This document shows, piece after piece, positions 1 through 12,304 of a stretch of DNA of 64,000 nt. How positions within the stretch are numbered: position 1 is the stretch's first letter; every line of letters begins with the position of its first letter. The DNA is from Pyrenopolyporus hunteri. Taxonomy: Eukaryota; Ascomycota; Sordariomycetes; Xylariales; Hypoxylaceae. The stretch lies in NCBI GenBank assembly GCA_902806595.1, contig CADCXC010000011.1:1674001-1738000 (forward strand). The letters run 5' to 3'. The notes below the pieces were generated by a model that was not told the origin of the DNA, made no database searches, and saw nothing but the letters and a program-made list of their open reading frames with translations. A program made the position numbers and the translations under genes.

Positions 1-161
1 TTATCCCATCTCTGGTCGGATCGAGCCAAATCATCCGCTGACACCGCTTCTACGTCTTTACGCGCACTGTCTCCGAGGAGAGCGGCGGAAGCAGACGAGG
101 CCTGAGCCTCATCGTCGTCTGATAGGCCTATCCGCTTCTCGGACGAGGTAGGGCTAGGCAT
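1..161 (-). CDS. N-terminal part of an unidentified protein, cut by the window edge
   Basis: Reading the minus strand from an ATG at 161 gives 53 open codons that run off the left edge without a stop. The translated start is acidic and Ser/Ala rich (MPSPTSSEKRIGLSDDDEA...), typical of a cytosolic fungal N-terminus; no domain is visible in so short a piece. The start is chosen because the base composition and codon use are like those of the real genes in the window, and because the sequence upstream (162 onward) loses coding character. I do not recognise the family. It could also be a chance open frame, since there is no intron or conserved motif to confirm it. Confidence 0.45.
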   Translation of the reverse strand, partial: MPSPTSSEKRIGLSDDDEAQASSASAALLGDSARKDVEAVSADDLARSDQRWD

Positions 162-3007
162 TGAATGAGGCAGAGCATCAATGCGAAAGAAACAGATATG
201 GAAGAGCCGACCTGACGTCGGGCCGGTGCGTGTAGCACAGCTAAGGATTCCGTCTTTATGCCACCTTGTCTGGTGAGTCGTAACACCTGTCCGATATACT
301 GAGAGGAAACGATTCTCGGGGGGGGCGAGGACGAGCCTAAGGTCGTCTGTGTATCGTCTGTGACGGGATCGCGGGGAGGAAGTTTCGTCAGATGCTAAGG
401 ACCATACTACTTTATCCCCCCTGAAACAGTCCGCGACCACCTATCCTACCAACGGAACGGGAGAGAGCCTCCTCTACTCATGAACGACCCGGTCGGCCCA
501 GAGCCCTCAAGCAATAGATAAAAGTGGCACAGTATAATAGGGGACGGGATCGCGCAATTAGTATCGATTGGCGTTGGAGCAAAACGAAGGAAGTCGGCGG
601 GAACTAAGCTTCGTTTGACCGAATCTGCTGGCACGCGTGAGATTACCGGGGGAAGCTGTACGGGATTACTCGTTTATGCTGTTTATGCTGTTTGTGCTGC
701 GTCCGCGGCGTGAAAGACGCGATAGGAGAATAGAAAGCGAACGTTCTCAATATTAAATGGCCTGGATAAATGGTAGTTTTGTGCGATGTGGGCGAATGGT
801 AGAGATTATTTCTTGGATTAAGGAGTTCCAAGGTGGAGTGGAACAAGGAGGGAGAGGAGGACGAGCACCTTCGAGTTGCGCTTACTACGTACAAGAACTG
901 TGGCTCCGGGATAATTTCTGGTATTGTATCGGTGGTACGTCGGTACCTACCAATGAAAGATGGGCTGTGTTGCATTACGTAGTCCTTGGCGAGCAAGGCA
1001 ATTGCTACTGTTTTAGACTTAGCGCGGAGCCAAATCTTCTTTAGCTTGATATATAGGTACCTACCCACCTACGCAGATGCCTTAGGTACCCTATAAGGTG
1101 CCTAATACTTGGTAACGATTACACACATAGTGGCTCAGCTAAGAAGCCGCGTAAGGTCGCGAAGAGAGCAAGATCTAATCGATAACAATTCCCCATAGAT
1201 GCGATTATATACATGTATCTCAAGGTGTGTTTTCTACTGGGTAGGCTGCTTTCCGTCCTTATCATTGATGACTACCTGAGTACCTACCTAGGTACCCTGT
1301 GTACCTACCTACTGAACATGCTTCCTTCAAGGCAGCAACGAAACGTATTGGGTTTAAAAAGGGGTTGGAACTCGCTTTTTTCTTTACTGCGTATGGCAGT
1401 CGTAAATAAGGTCAAGTTCGACTTGGGACCCCGAAAACGCGCAGCACTGAGCAGGGCGGTCAATACTACCCTGACCCTATAGGTTTATCATACATACGGC
1501 GCACAAACGTACCCAGGTACACATTCGCAATGCCCACGACACAAGCCTCGAGGTGTTCATGATAGTAGCAGGGGAATTATTGACTGGAAAGAAATGGGTT
1601 ACTACCTAGGTACCAATAAGAAAGGCGACAATAGAATGGACAATACAACGCCAAATAATAAGTACATGTACGATAATAGTGAAATCTAAGAGTTATCGAA
1701 AGTACTTAAGGTACGTGGAGGTAAGATAATACCTGATCAGTCCAGGAATGGTTTAGAGCCGTAGGGCAGCTCCTTGCAAGGGCCCCCTAGCTGGCTTTTA
1801 AAGTGTGGGTGTGGGGGCGTCTGTATACGCGCTAAGACCAGAATCGAATCTTTAAAAGGGATTCAAACGGAACACAGATTTATATCATGGACATACGGAT
1901 TACTTACCTACCTTACATAGTACATATCTCTTATAGGACTTCGACCAGGCCAACATAACACAGCATGTATCAATTCATATAAGCAAGTAACATTTCGTTA
2001 GATAGTACATAGTATAGTCCCTACGCTCTTACGTGCGAAGCATCTGAATCATATTTCATATCGTACAGGACACAGCGTCGATTCGGAGACACGACATTGG
2101 CTCATTCAATGGATTCCGCCCGGAGAGTTCCTTCATGTACTACCTGATCTGTCGGGATTCCCAAACACTCGTTTACTTGAATTGCGCGCCTTTTATAAGC
2201 CATAGACCTAGCAGATCTCTTCTAGCTGGCTTAGACGACTAACACAGCCACAACCAAAACCTGAAAAGTTGCGTGGGCGGTGAGTCCCTCAGCCGGATGA
2301 ATCAATACACACCTACTTACAGCACAGTTCTTCCTACATCCTATCTATCCGGATTCTACCTAGTATGAGGAACCCCCACGATGGATGGCGAGGTAAGGTA
2401 TGATGACTTCCGAACGCTAGGCTTCTTAGACGTGAGATTGGCTTCACATACTGAGAATTATCCGCGTGGGACAGGTGCTTCCTCTTGAGTTTGCGTTGGT
2501 GAGCCGATAAGTAAGTGGCTGATACATTTAAAAGCCCCCTCCGTTGCGATTCAGCGGATGCGACCTCCCACAAAGCCACCTAATGGTAGCATCGGACGAC
2601 GGGCATCTACCCGATACCAAAGTTCAAAAGGCGGGCTGAATTTCCTGACTTTGATTTTACTTACCGGTTATAACAATTCTAACTCCTTATTATCCCTATG
2701 ATGAATCGATAAGCGACCGCCTTAAACGGAAGGCATCAACGACCAGGGAGCCTATTATTATCTTATAAGACAGGCCTACCTACCTAGGTACGTTGGCGGG
2801 CTATACTCTCTCCGTAAGCAGCATAGGACTAGTATAAATCGGGCCTGTCGATGTGATCTCAGCCACCTACACCTTTACAGTGTATGCAAAACTAGCTCAG
2901 CTCCGTCGAAACGTGAAAACTTAGCCAAACATCGTAGACCGTTATTTGCAACATTTTCTTCCTCGATGGTTTCATAAGAGCTCGATATCAATTAAGACGC
3001 TTCAATC
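162..3007. other. Intergenic, no gene seen; scattered TACCTAGGTA-type motifs
   Basis: About 2.8 kb with short, unconvincing open frames only. It carries several copies of the window-wide motif built from GGTACCTA and TACCTAGGTA (for example near 1055-1100, 1275-1310, 1600-1615 and 2770-2790). The right end serves as the promoter of the regulator starting at 3008. Confidence 0.6.
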
Positions 3008-4674
3008 ATGGTAGGCGTGCTTAGATCCAAACGATGCCTACGTTGCAAGCGCAGCAAAATCAAGGTGAGATTCAGCCCCCATAAAGCACGAATTTAGGCT
3101 AATGGATATGGCCGTTTCCGTATCCCAGTGCGATGAGAATTGGCCAACTTGCACACCTTGCGTGCGCGCCAAAGTCACCTGCTCTGGCCCTCAGAATTTA
3201 AACAACTTCGTCAACAATCACCCCCGTTTCTCGACTGCTAGCAGATCCAACAAGAACGGGGTAACACCCCAACTCTCAACGCCAAAGATATCGATCATAA
3301 GCTTGGAGAGCATCCGCCACCGACAGTTACCAGGCGGCTCTTCGTTTGGCCATTTCCGTCTATCTTCCGATGAACCACGGAGAAACCCGACAACGGTGGC
3401 GGACCGTGTGGCCTCCCGCCTCGTCAACTACCTCGCCCATGAAGATGCCCCTTGGGATATTTTGGCTTCTATTAGTTATAATAGGTACCTGCCAGCTCGA
3501 CTAGGCGAAAGTGCTGCGTTGAGAGATACCGTCGCCTTGATGTGTTCTACATGGGCCAACTTCAGGCGGAACCTTCCTATGGCTCAGCTAGTTGATTCCA
3601 GGCTTTATGGCAAAGCATTGCGAAGTCTACAGCGTGCTCTTGTTGACGGTCGTCAACAACTCAGTTGCGAGACCTTAGCTGCAACAGCGATTCTTGAGCG
3701 ACTTGAAATAGTGTTTGATGCTCACCGTCCTTACAATGGGTCACATCACGGACTCGGAATCCAAAGCTTGATGATGAGGAGGGGCCCGCCAAACCTTCAG
3801 GACGACCTAGATATCCATCTGACATATGAGACTCATGCGGCATTGGTAAGTACGCCCTCACTCTCTTTTATCTTCCATCTAACAGGTCAAGGTATCACAT
3901 TGGCTCGTCGAGGGCGGCGAAAACTTCTACTTAAGCTCACCATGGAAGGAGGCGATCGAGAAAGGACGGCTAGCCATACAGCGCTCCGTGTCAGGCGAAC
4001 GGATGAATTGCTACGCCATAGGCTATTATTTTGGGTACTGGCCTGATTTATCTCACGAACTCCGGCGTATTTCGAACGATCCGAGTAGTGAGTCGATGCG
4101 AGCGCGAGCCTTGGCGCTTCAAGGTAGGACCACCGCCCTTGAAGCAGAAATCAAGGACGTCGGCGAACCAATCATACAAAGAGCCCGCGATGTAGGCCGC
4201 ATACTCGAGAAGTCGGATTCCGAGTCTCCAATCGGCATGAAAATCCATTTCAGCAGCCTAGACACGATGTCATTTTTTATCTCGTATATAATGATACGGA
4301 CTCTTTTAAATCGAATACGACACCATCTAGTTTTGCTACTCGAGCAGTCTGACATAATTTTAGACATAGAATATAGAGATCTTATCGAGAAGATATGGAT
4401 GTGTATCCCGATTATTAAGAGGCTAGGCATGATACCTTCTTTCTTCTTCACCTCACAATTATTCTTATCATACGAAGGAGCAAACGAGGTTGAACGAGAG
4501 TATCTCTTAGATACTATCATTGAAATGGCTAGTTACAGAGGAAGACTCCCCGAAGATAGACGGGCCGTCGAGATTTTGGCACTTGATGGTGCAAAAGCTA
4601 TGACGGGCCGGAGTGGTTTTGATAAGAGTATTGCCACAGGACTAGCAACGGACAGGAGAGAGGCGGACCAATAG
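3008..4674 (+). CDS. Zn2Cys6 fungal transcription factor (520 aa, 3 exons)
   Basis: A binuclear zinc cluster regulator, expected to act in the nucleus on DNA. Exons 3008-3064, 3129-3845 and 3886-4674 join in phase. Residues 10-37 form the C-x2-C-x6-C-x6-C-x2-C-x6-C cluster (C10, C13, C20, C27, C30, C37); it is split by the first intron between the third and fourth basic stretch, a common intron position in this family, and the first exon holds the start ATG and the first two cysteines. The rest matches the style of the fungal_trans_2 group: a segment with SLQRALVDGRQQLSCETLAA near residue 190, and HWLVEGGENFYL just after the second intron, followed by a helical C-terminal half. The second intron is only 40 nt, but the homologous-looking reading across it (ETHAAL then VKVSHWLVEGG) supports it. 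Neighbours on both sides are non-coding, so no target can be proposed. Confidence 0.85.
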
Positions 4675-7073
4675 AATTAACAGTTAATTCAGAAGCTACC
4701 ACAGCACAGTATGCTATAGCAATGGACTCATAGACCATTTAAATATAATATATTTCAATCAATCGGCTCTTAAAGTAAAGGCAAGTTCTCCCACCCTTGA
4801 TTTCTACCACGATGGTAGCCCCCTTTATAGGTAACAATGGTATGGATAGACTTCCCAATTCACGGCAAAGCGCAAGATCAAAGGGATTACATTAATAGAT
4901 CTTTTTACAAGCTACAAGAAGCGAAATACTATCGATTATATACGGAATCCTAGTTCCGGAATGGGTGAAGCGGAGTTTCCGAAAAGAGAGTAACGACAAA
5001 AGCCACCCATTTGGATGATAGGCCAACCTAGTGGATAGAGGTGTCGATTGATACCACAGTTAGACTTGCAGTACCACGTATTTATTGCTCTTGATCCCTG
5101 GTATTATTAAAAGCCGAATGCGAGTGTGATCCTGTTCGTGTCGACGGGTGGCGTTAGGCTTGGCGGAAGCAGTAGAGCAGCGAGAAGAGAGCGAACTAGA
5201 ATCAGAACCAGAGCTTGACGGACTTCTGGCTAAGAGGAATTTCTGAAGAGGCGAAGGTGAATGGCGGTGGAGCTACCTAGTCCGTGAGGTGGCAGTATCG
5301 GTAGGCAACCATTGAGTCACTGCGTGGGCAGGCTTGGGTGTTTAGGCAGGATGTTCCAGGGGCTACGTGTCTCTCGACCGGCCCGTTCCTATTCACTGCA
5401 TCGCATGACTAGGGCAGCACTTGCTATTCACGATCAGCTAATGCATAGAAGAACAAGGTGCCTAGATAAAAGGCCTAGTTATTTCTCTAAGCGCGTAGTA
5501 CCAATGGCGTACGTACGAATCTGGCGTCTTCAAGGTCTCAAGCCGAGGGAGAGAAACATATTGTATGGTACTTTTCTTGACAGCTAAAATGTAGAAAATC
5601 AATAGAATTCTCGTATGAATGTCATTTTGGATACGTTACCGCATTTGCCTGTCCCCGTTCATCGCTACCCCCGGGGGTGAGTAGCCACATTAGCTACGGG
5701 ACCACGGCGGGCGTTGAAAGGGAACCGTTGGGATTTAAATGGCCACGTCACAGCAGGTTCTTAGAGCCTTGGATCACGCAGATAGCTAATACTATTCTGC
5801 CCTATGGGCGGGTTTCGACTTCCCTAAACGAGACGTAGCATCGGTGCAAGTATCTGCAACACCGGAACCCATGTAGTTGGAGCAGAGGCCGTGATGCTCT
5901 TATCTCACGCTTCTTCATTGGTTGAAGTCTAATATTTACGTTCATGAACTGTAAAATATGTTCACTATGGTAGTGATAAGATTCAACGGGAAAATGGACC
6001 GCGATACTAGTACACTTCCGACTCTAGACTGTCTCCTGGGAAAACAGGTACATACATATTCACATGGATATTTATAATTTAGAAGGTAATGCCTGCGCTA
6101 CGTGGGTGAGTAGCGAGCTGTCTCCAAGATCATATTTGCGTAACGTTATTGCTGATGCAACCGGCATCCATTGTTGAATGACATATTGGTCATCTCTAAG
6201 TAAGCTGCTTCATTATATCAGACCAATGTAGTTAGTCATTCTCTAGGACTAGCGGATGACCCTAAAGCGGCGGGATCCTTTTATTCTCAATAGTTTTCGG
6301 GACCGATTTCTTCGAGTTTTGGTTCATACCTGTAGCGTCGGGACCGACGTATATCTACGGCGCTCTTCTCTTACTTTATATGTTTCGGACACCGTTAAGT
6401 TAAGGCCTTCTCCGGCTTCGCCAAGGGTTGAAAAAGCCTAATATATCGAAGCACTAAATATATAAACCTTAAATCTACCTTTTATTTTGTACCCTTTTTA
6501 CTTTAATATAGCATCTATTTAATCAGCCCTCTAGGTAGTTATTCGAGGGTATACACAACTTTTCAAGGCCCTTTATAGTAAAAGAAGTTTGTTCCAAGCT
6601 TATATTAAAAAATTGTAGGAGAGACAGAAATCTAGGGTCTCTTGAAGTTAAACGAGTATGATAACCTGCTAGGCGGCAATGAATTTGTGAGCCTCCAACT
6701 AGGGATGTAGGTTTGCCTATTTGTTGAATTGATTCTCGACCATCGAATCCCGTAAGTTTTGGGATAATTAGGTTGTTACCTACCTAAGAATGCACCTGGC
6801 AACCTGCGTGGTTCGCGGCTTACTGCCCTTGATAGCTGATATACTAGGCTATTTTATACTAAGTCTCGAAGATATCCACTACCTATAACTACCTAGGTCG
6901 GTTGAAAGACCTTTCTATGCGAGTACCTAGGTAGCCAATCAATTTTGCTGAGCGCAAGACTTTAATGGTCTGAATCGTATCCGGCCTCGAAATGGCTTAT
7001 TTCCAGCTCAATCGATACCTAAAATGTGAGTTAGCTGATTCGTAAATAGGAGTTGTATGTTAGTTCGCGTTGT
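4675..7073. other. Intergenic, gene-free and partly AT-rich
   Basis: No convincing coding region. Open frames up to 91 codons (5312-5587) lack motifs, introns or coding-like composition. The stretch 6440-6650 is strongly AT-rich. GGTACCTA-type motifs occur near 6778-6790 and 6885-6935. Confidence 0.55.
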
Positions 7074-7450
7074 GGCGGCCCATAAGGGCCACTTTGCCAA
7101 AATCAAAAAAATGAGTTTTAGCTATGCTTATTATGGAAGCATAGCACAGACCAATCGACTTATAATTGCTAAAGGAGTACTTGAAATTTGAATATTTCAT
7201 TAATGAAATTACGGATCATGACGACCTTATCAAATTTCTATTGATATGACTAGCTTTAGAAGTTAGCGATTACATCCGTATGAACTTTCAATTAAAGAAT
7301 TTACTCATATGTATAATTTTCGCTTTTTGAATATTTTTGAGAGAAGGTATGGGAATGAGCCTATTCGCACATATGGGCTATATGAAGAAAGTAAGTATGA
7401 AGAAGTAAGGATTGGCGGTATTGTCATTTGTACGAGAAATCGTATTCTAG

Positions 7451-7518
7451 GAAGAATTGTATTCTAAGAAGAATTGTATTCTAAGAAGAATTGTATTCTA
7501 AGAAGAATTGTATTCTAA
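7451..7518. repeat. Tandem repeat, four perfect copies of a 17-bp unit
   Basis: The unit GAAGAATTGTATTCTAA occurs four times head to tail without change, with a partial copy on each side (from 7442 and to about 7527). It ends exactly where the 25-bp inverted repeat around the GGTA array begins, so the unit and the inverted-repeat arm share sequence. Confidence 0.9.
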
Positions 7519-7678
7519 GAAGAATTGAAGCTATCCCCATAGTAGGCGAACCACCTAGGTAGGTAGGTAGGTAGGTAGGTAGGTAGGTAGGTAGGTACCT
7601 AGGTAGGTAGGTAAGTAGGTAGGTAAGTAGGTAGGTATCTACCTGCTGCGGGAATAGCTTCAATTCTTCTTAGAATAC
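7510..7678. repeat. 25-bp perfect inverted repeat enclosing a GGTA tetramer array
   Basis: Positions 7510-7534 are the exact reverse complement of 7654-7678. Between them, 7552-7639 is almost entirely GGTA/AGGT tetramers, with an internal TACCTAGGTA turn near 7596-7605. Together this can extrude as a large hairpin or cruciform. A frame of Leu/Thr/Tyr/Pro repeats that reads through the array is a by-product of the tetramer and not a protein. Confidence 0.9.
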
Positions 7679-7703
7679 TATTCCTCGTACTAAGCTAGCC
7701 ATG

Positions 7704-7770
7704 CCAACTACCTACTTACCTACCTACTTAGGTACCTAGGTACCTACTTACCTACCTACCTACCTACCTT
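7704..7770. repeat. Second TACC/GGTA tetramer array in opposite orientation
   Basis: A run of CTAC/CTTAC/CTAGGTAC tetramers facing the array at 7552-7639. The two arrays are mutually inverted, so they extend the potential fold-back structure outside the 25-bp arms. Confidence 0.8.
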
Positions 7771-7985
7771 CATTTTTACTAAAGCTATGACTTACCTAGA
7801 AATCTATACTGATTTCATCTATTATATTACAGTACACTCCTAGGAAAATAGCCCATCTATACGCATATATATTCGTAAAACAAGAATGTACCGGTCTATG
7901 AATGGCCAGTGCTGTAAACCTTACCCTTTTAGGAAGTATTCGACCTCAATTTTTGATTTTGGCAAAGTGGCTCTAATGGGCCACC

Positions 7986-9193
7986 GTACGCGTAACCCCA
8001 CTGTATTTGCTTATCTGCCCTAGAAGATACCTACCCATCTCCTAATACCAACCACCGATATTTCATCTGAAAATGCTATTATGTTTCTATATTAAATACG
8101 ATTTTCTTGATGGTTTCAGCAGCTATCATCATAATTTATACCTGGGTTCCCGTTGTTATTATGAATGTTACGATAAATTTCTATCACTTGACGCGTTTAA
8201 ACGTTGATAATTTAAAGCCAACTTGTGTTTTTTTTTATTGGCGTTTTATAGAGAATCCTTTGTATTCTTAAATCTGTCCCTTCAATCTTATTATAGGATA
8301 TAAATATATACCTTATATATAGATTTTTGAGGGGTTGTATAATTACGAGTGAAACAATAAGCTGCGCGCAGCTGGGAGTGTTTGGAGTCGGTTGCAAAAG
8401 TACAGGTAGTCTGTTTTTGTTCATTGTTGGGCGACGATCTTTGTACTAGGCTGGGAAGTTCCAGCTATGACGCTTACGATATTCCATTTTATTACTTGGA
8501 TCGAGTAATGGCGATAATTAAAGTTTTATGTGTCTTGTCTTAGTCAGACTTCGGCTCACGACTAGTTCAGTATTGTGTTGGTTCTATTAAGCTTCGACCC
8601 TCTAGGGGCTGCAGCCTAGAGTGGGTTGGATGAAGATAATCTGATGCTCTACCTCCTGATCCCGCGGGCTCCGGAATCAGTGGTTAGAAGTAACTAAATC
8701 CTTGCCCTTCTAGAATTACCTAATCCTTTCCCCCCACAGCTATTCAGTAGGGCGCTATAATTCCGTGGATATTAATAATAAGGATTCTCGGAACCAACAC
8801 CACATCGCTGGCGTATTACAGGCCTTAATCGAAGGACGAACAGTGGGCCGCCTACGCCCTTACGGATTCTCGCTCTCCTGATATTTTCTAACCTGAGCCT
8901 CGTTATAAGTGTTGAAGAATCAACGGCTCGAGCTGGCTATGGGTATTGGTCGGTTATCGGTCGATTACTGACCAGTCATTCACTAGAAGCGGCCTTCCCT
9001 TAAGGCAAATGAATACTTAACTTACGTAGGCAAACACCGATAATGTACGGATAGCTGTCCGTTGAGGGGGTATACCTACCGATTGCAGCCTGTTGATATT
9101 TTTATTGGGAATGATTTGGGTGTGTGACTTGACTCAGAAGTCTATCCGACCTAGCGAGTACCCGTCCAAGTCTTAGGTACTAAATATCCAACG
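7986..9193. other. Intergenic, no gene seen; upstream region of the regulator at 9194
   Basis: The first half (to about 8430) is AT-rich with no coding signal. The rest is of mixed composition and is presumably promoter and leader for the Zn2Cys6 gene. Confidence 0.5.
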
Positions 9194-11499
9194 ATGTCGA
9201 CGCCAACTTCGCAGGCCTCTGAGAGCACAGACTGGCGGAGTCGCCGCGCAACCAAGCCAAACACCGATATTCCGCAGTTGAGCTGCGAGTTATGTCGGTA
9301 CGACTAGAGAGTCAAACTCGTAACTACCTCAGTTAATACTAACATGTTTTACGATAGAAAACGTAAGGTTAAGTGCGACAAGTCTAACCCATGCTCTAAT
9401 TGCGTGAAATCGGACGTGGCGTGTGTGCCTATCTATCGCAAGCGATTACCCCGGGGCCGCCATGCCAACCCGCGCCCCTTTCCGGTCCTTAATGACGGCG
9501 ATGAGTTGATGAATCGTATACGAAGGCTAGAGGCCTTGGCTTCGAACATGAACGAACTAAAGGGCTCATCCTCGAAACCCGGGCGGGCGGCACCAACTGG
9601 CCCTGATGCTACGGATTTAAACGCCGAGAATGATGTAGGATGGCGCTTCTGGGCTCAGATCGCCGATGAAGTAATCTGTACCCTTCCCAATCTGTATTGG
9701 TCGTAACTAACCCAGTGAAGGTAGAAGGGCTTCGTGACATCGTCGGCCCCCCCTCCGATGATGAAGAGAGCGTATGGTCAACCCCAAAGTCGACGCCTAC
9801 AACCAGTTTGAGGATATTCGGCGTTGGTTCATCTAGTGGTAATAGCCTTGGAGCCACGGGTAACCATCTGAATGGTCCTAATATGACGGCTCAGCTATGC
9901 CAGGTTTACCTACAACAAGTGGATCCCATCGCCAAAGTGCTTCACCGACCCTCCCTGAGCAGGTTCATGCAATCTGGAGAGAACTATCTAGGATATGAGT
10001 CGAACCATATATCTACGATATGCCTTAGATCGGCCGTCTGTTACTCTGCTGTGGCGAGTATGACGGAAGAACAGTGTCAAACTATGTTTAATTCAGGAAA
10101 AAACCATTTGATGGCGCATTACAGGTCGGCCTGCGAGGCTGCTCTTGAAAACTCGGAACTATTAACGACTAGCGACATTACCATCATACAAGCCTTCGTA
10201 TTATATCTCGTCGCTAGACGGACGGAAGATTCAAGTCGTGCCATTTGGACCATGGTTTCCCTCGCCATTCGGATAGCAAAAGCCGTTTCGATCCACTTAA
10301 TACGAAACGAATCTTTCTTCAGTCGGCAGATTAAACGGCGCTTATGGTTCACTATATGTCTCCTAGATCTCCAGGCATCCTTCGAACAGGCTACCGAGCC
10401 GCTAGTGGAACCTGAAGCAGTGTGCTCGGGTCTTCCTATGAACATTAACGACTCCGACTTCGACTTCGACACTCCTGGGGAGCCCCAGAGTAGAGAGGGG
10501 CTGACGGATATGACTTTCGCTCTTGTCACATACCATGCACAGCTAAGCGGGCGGCTTCTTAATTTTCATAGCAAGGCAGCGGACAGTCTGAACTGGGAAG
10601 AGCGAGAGGAACAGGCATCGCTTTTCGAACAGGAAATACTCAGCCTTCTGAGATTCTGCGATCCGGAGTCAAGCCCGTACGCGTGGTTCACGTTCCATGG
10701 CGCGCAATCGCTTGTAGCATCCATGCGCCTTGCGGCTCTGAGGCCGTTACATCGCGTTCATAACAGACCTGCTCCTCGAGGGAAGTTTATCGATATACTT
10801 AACGATGCCGTCAGGACGTTGGATAAGGTGCACCTAATTAGAACCCACCCTAAAGGCGAAGGATTTCGGTGGTACGTGATCGTTCAGTGGCACGCGCTCG
10901 CAAGCGCTATCGCTGAGTGTTATGTTGGCGCCGATGTCACGACGCTTCGGACCGCTTGGCCCATAATCGAAGCTGCTTTCGAGCACCACAAGGCCGACAT
11001 CGAAACCTACCGTCGTGGGATGCTTAAGAAGCCTTTAGAAAGACTGATGATGCAAGCTAAGAAGAAGATTGACCCTATTCTGCAAGGCAGCGACGCGTCC
11101 CAAGCATCGTCGCACTCCAACATGCTGTCTTATCCTATGTTCGCGGCCGACCAGACGGACTATGATCCATACGCGGGATCGTCAACCACTACCTCGACTG
11201 ACCTTACCTCTCTTAATCGGATCGACCATCTTCATGAACAGCAGCTGTCGCAACAGTCAATGATGCCCCTTGATTTTGATTTTGACGGGATGAACATATT
11301 CTCTCCCCTCGATAACTCCGCCGTTACGCCCTCTTCGGTTCCATCGTGGTCCACATCGCCAATGGCTAGCAGCCAAAACCCCGAAACTAACAGTTTCCCC
11401 GAAGCGAATAGCGGTGCTATCGAAGACATATCTTGGAGGACGTGGGAGGAATTCGTGTCCGGGATTTCGTTCGACGACTCGTCGCGGAATACCATATGA
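9194..11499 (+). CDS. Zn2Cys6 transcription factor with fungal-specific regulatory domain (735 aa, 3 exons)
   Basis: Exons 9194-9297, 9358-9677 and 9716-11499. The zinc cluster is C31, C34, C41, C47, C50, C57 (C-x2-C-x6-C-x5-C-x2-C-x6-C); the first intron (60 nt, branch ACTAAC) falls inside it, right after C34. It is followed by a basic linker (RKRLPRGRHANPRP). From about residue 200 to 450 is a fungal_trans-type domain: YLQQVDPIAKVLHRPSL at its start and QIKRRLWFTICLLDLQAS near residue 345, the conserved RRLW block. The C-terminal 120 residues are Ser/Thr/Gln/Asp rich with repeated DFD stretches, resembling an activation region. The second intron is placed at 9678-9715 (38 nt) because only that donor keeps phase with the CTAAC-CCAG acceptor, so that junction is the weakest point. 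The DHA1 transporter 800 bp downstream on the same strand is a plausible target. Confidence 0.9.
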
Positions 11500-12304
11500 T
11501 ATACAGGCGTCTGTTGAATAATCTCGATAGGGGAAGTACGAAGAAATTGATTTCTCCCTGCCATTGAGCTCCTAGATATGCTTTTCGTCAGTGAATACGT
11601 AAGACGTCCTCTAGAAATGAACTGAAGTACACATTGGCATCTACGCACCTCTCCTTAGTCACATCGGCATCCAACCTGGATGCGGAACCTAGAATAAACT
11701 TAGGTTCATGAGATAAATCACAGTTGGGTGTTGAGAGATTTAGAGTACAATTACCTATGTCTAAACGTGATGGAGTCTGAAGGGAAATAAATAGGTGTCT
11801 CATTGTATCATAGCCGTGTTGTTAGTCTACCCTACCTCGGGTTTAACCTTGGGGACGGCTCCTCGCCCCAGTTTTCTTTGGATAGTCCTGCCGTTGTGAA
11901 TGAATCGGCTCACGCCTCGACGAGGCCCTTTACGGCCCATAAAATACGTGGTCTCTTAGTATCTGGTCCCTCAAAGGCGATTTTATATAAGACGATTGCT
12001 CACACGAATCGGTGTTTCGTGTAGTGCTTGGTGATGACGGAGCGGCTCCGGGTTTTAGTGGCACCTCAAAAGCCGGTACATCAAAATCCGAGCCGCTTCT
12101 GAAGACCGGCAAACTTCCGACAATAGTCGATTTACATCAGAATATCTCATATAGGAAATGGTTTATATTCCTACCGTCGCCTTTGGGCGTCACTCTCTCC
12201 TCGACCATGGGTTTGTATTGGAAAGACCCACATCAACAATCCTCTGAAGACTTCTTGGCTCACATTGATATAAGCCGAGGTCCTCAGCTCCCTATTCGCA
12301 AACT
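11500..12304. other. Intergenic between regulator and transporter
   Basis: 3' region of the regulator and promoter/leader of the transporter. Short open frames on both strands have no motif. Nothing else seen. Confidence 0.5.

Larger units (their letters stand above)
7074..7985. mobile_element. Non-autonomous element with 35-bp terminal inverted repeats (MITE/foldback-like)
   Basis: The ends 7074-7108 and 7951-7985 are inverted copies of each other, matching at 32 of 35 positions; the inner part CCACTTTGCCAAAATC is identical on both sides. The outer part contains the self-complementary GGCCCATAAGGGCC (7077-7090). The 912-bp interior is AT-rich and has no protein of its own, so it would need a transposase supplied in trans. 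Inside it lie a 9-bp hairpin (7121-7129 with 7137-7145), a 17-bp tandem repeat (7451-7518), a second inverted repeat of 25 bp (7510-7534 with 7654-7678) and arrays of GGTA. A near-identical 8-mer (7063-7070 GTTCGCGT, 7986-7993 GTACGCGT) flanks it and might be a decayed target duplication of the hAT size class, although three bases separate the left copy from the repeat end. The family is not identified. Confidence 0.6.

Noticed and set aside
7481..7663. 60-codon frame with LLTYLLTYLP repeats
   Set aside because: A direct translation of the GGTA tetramer array, not a protein gene.
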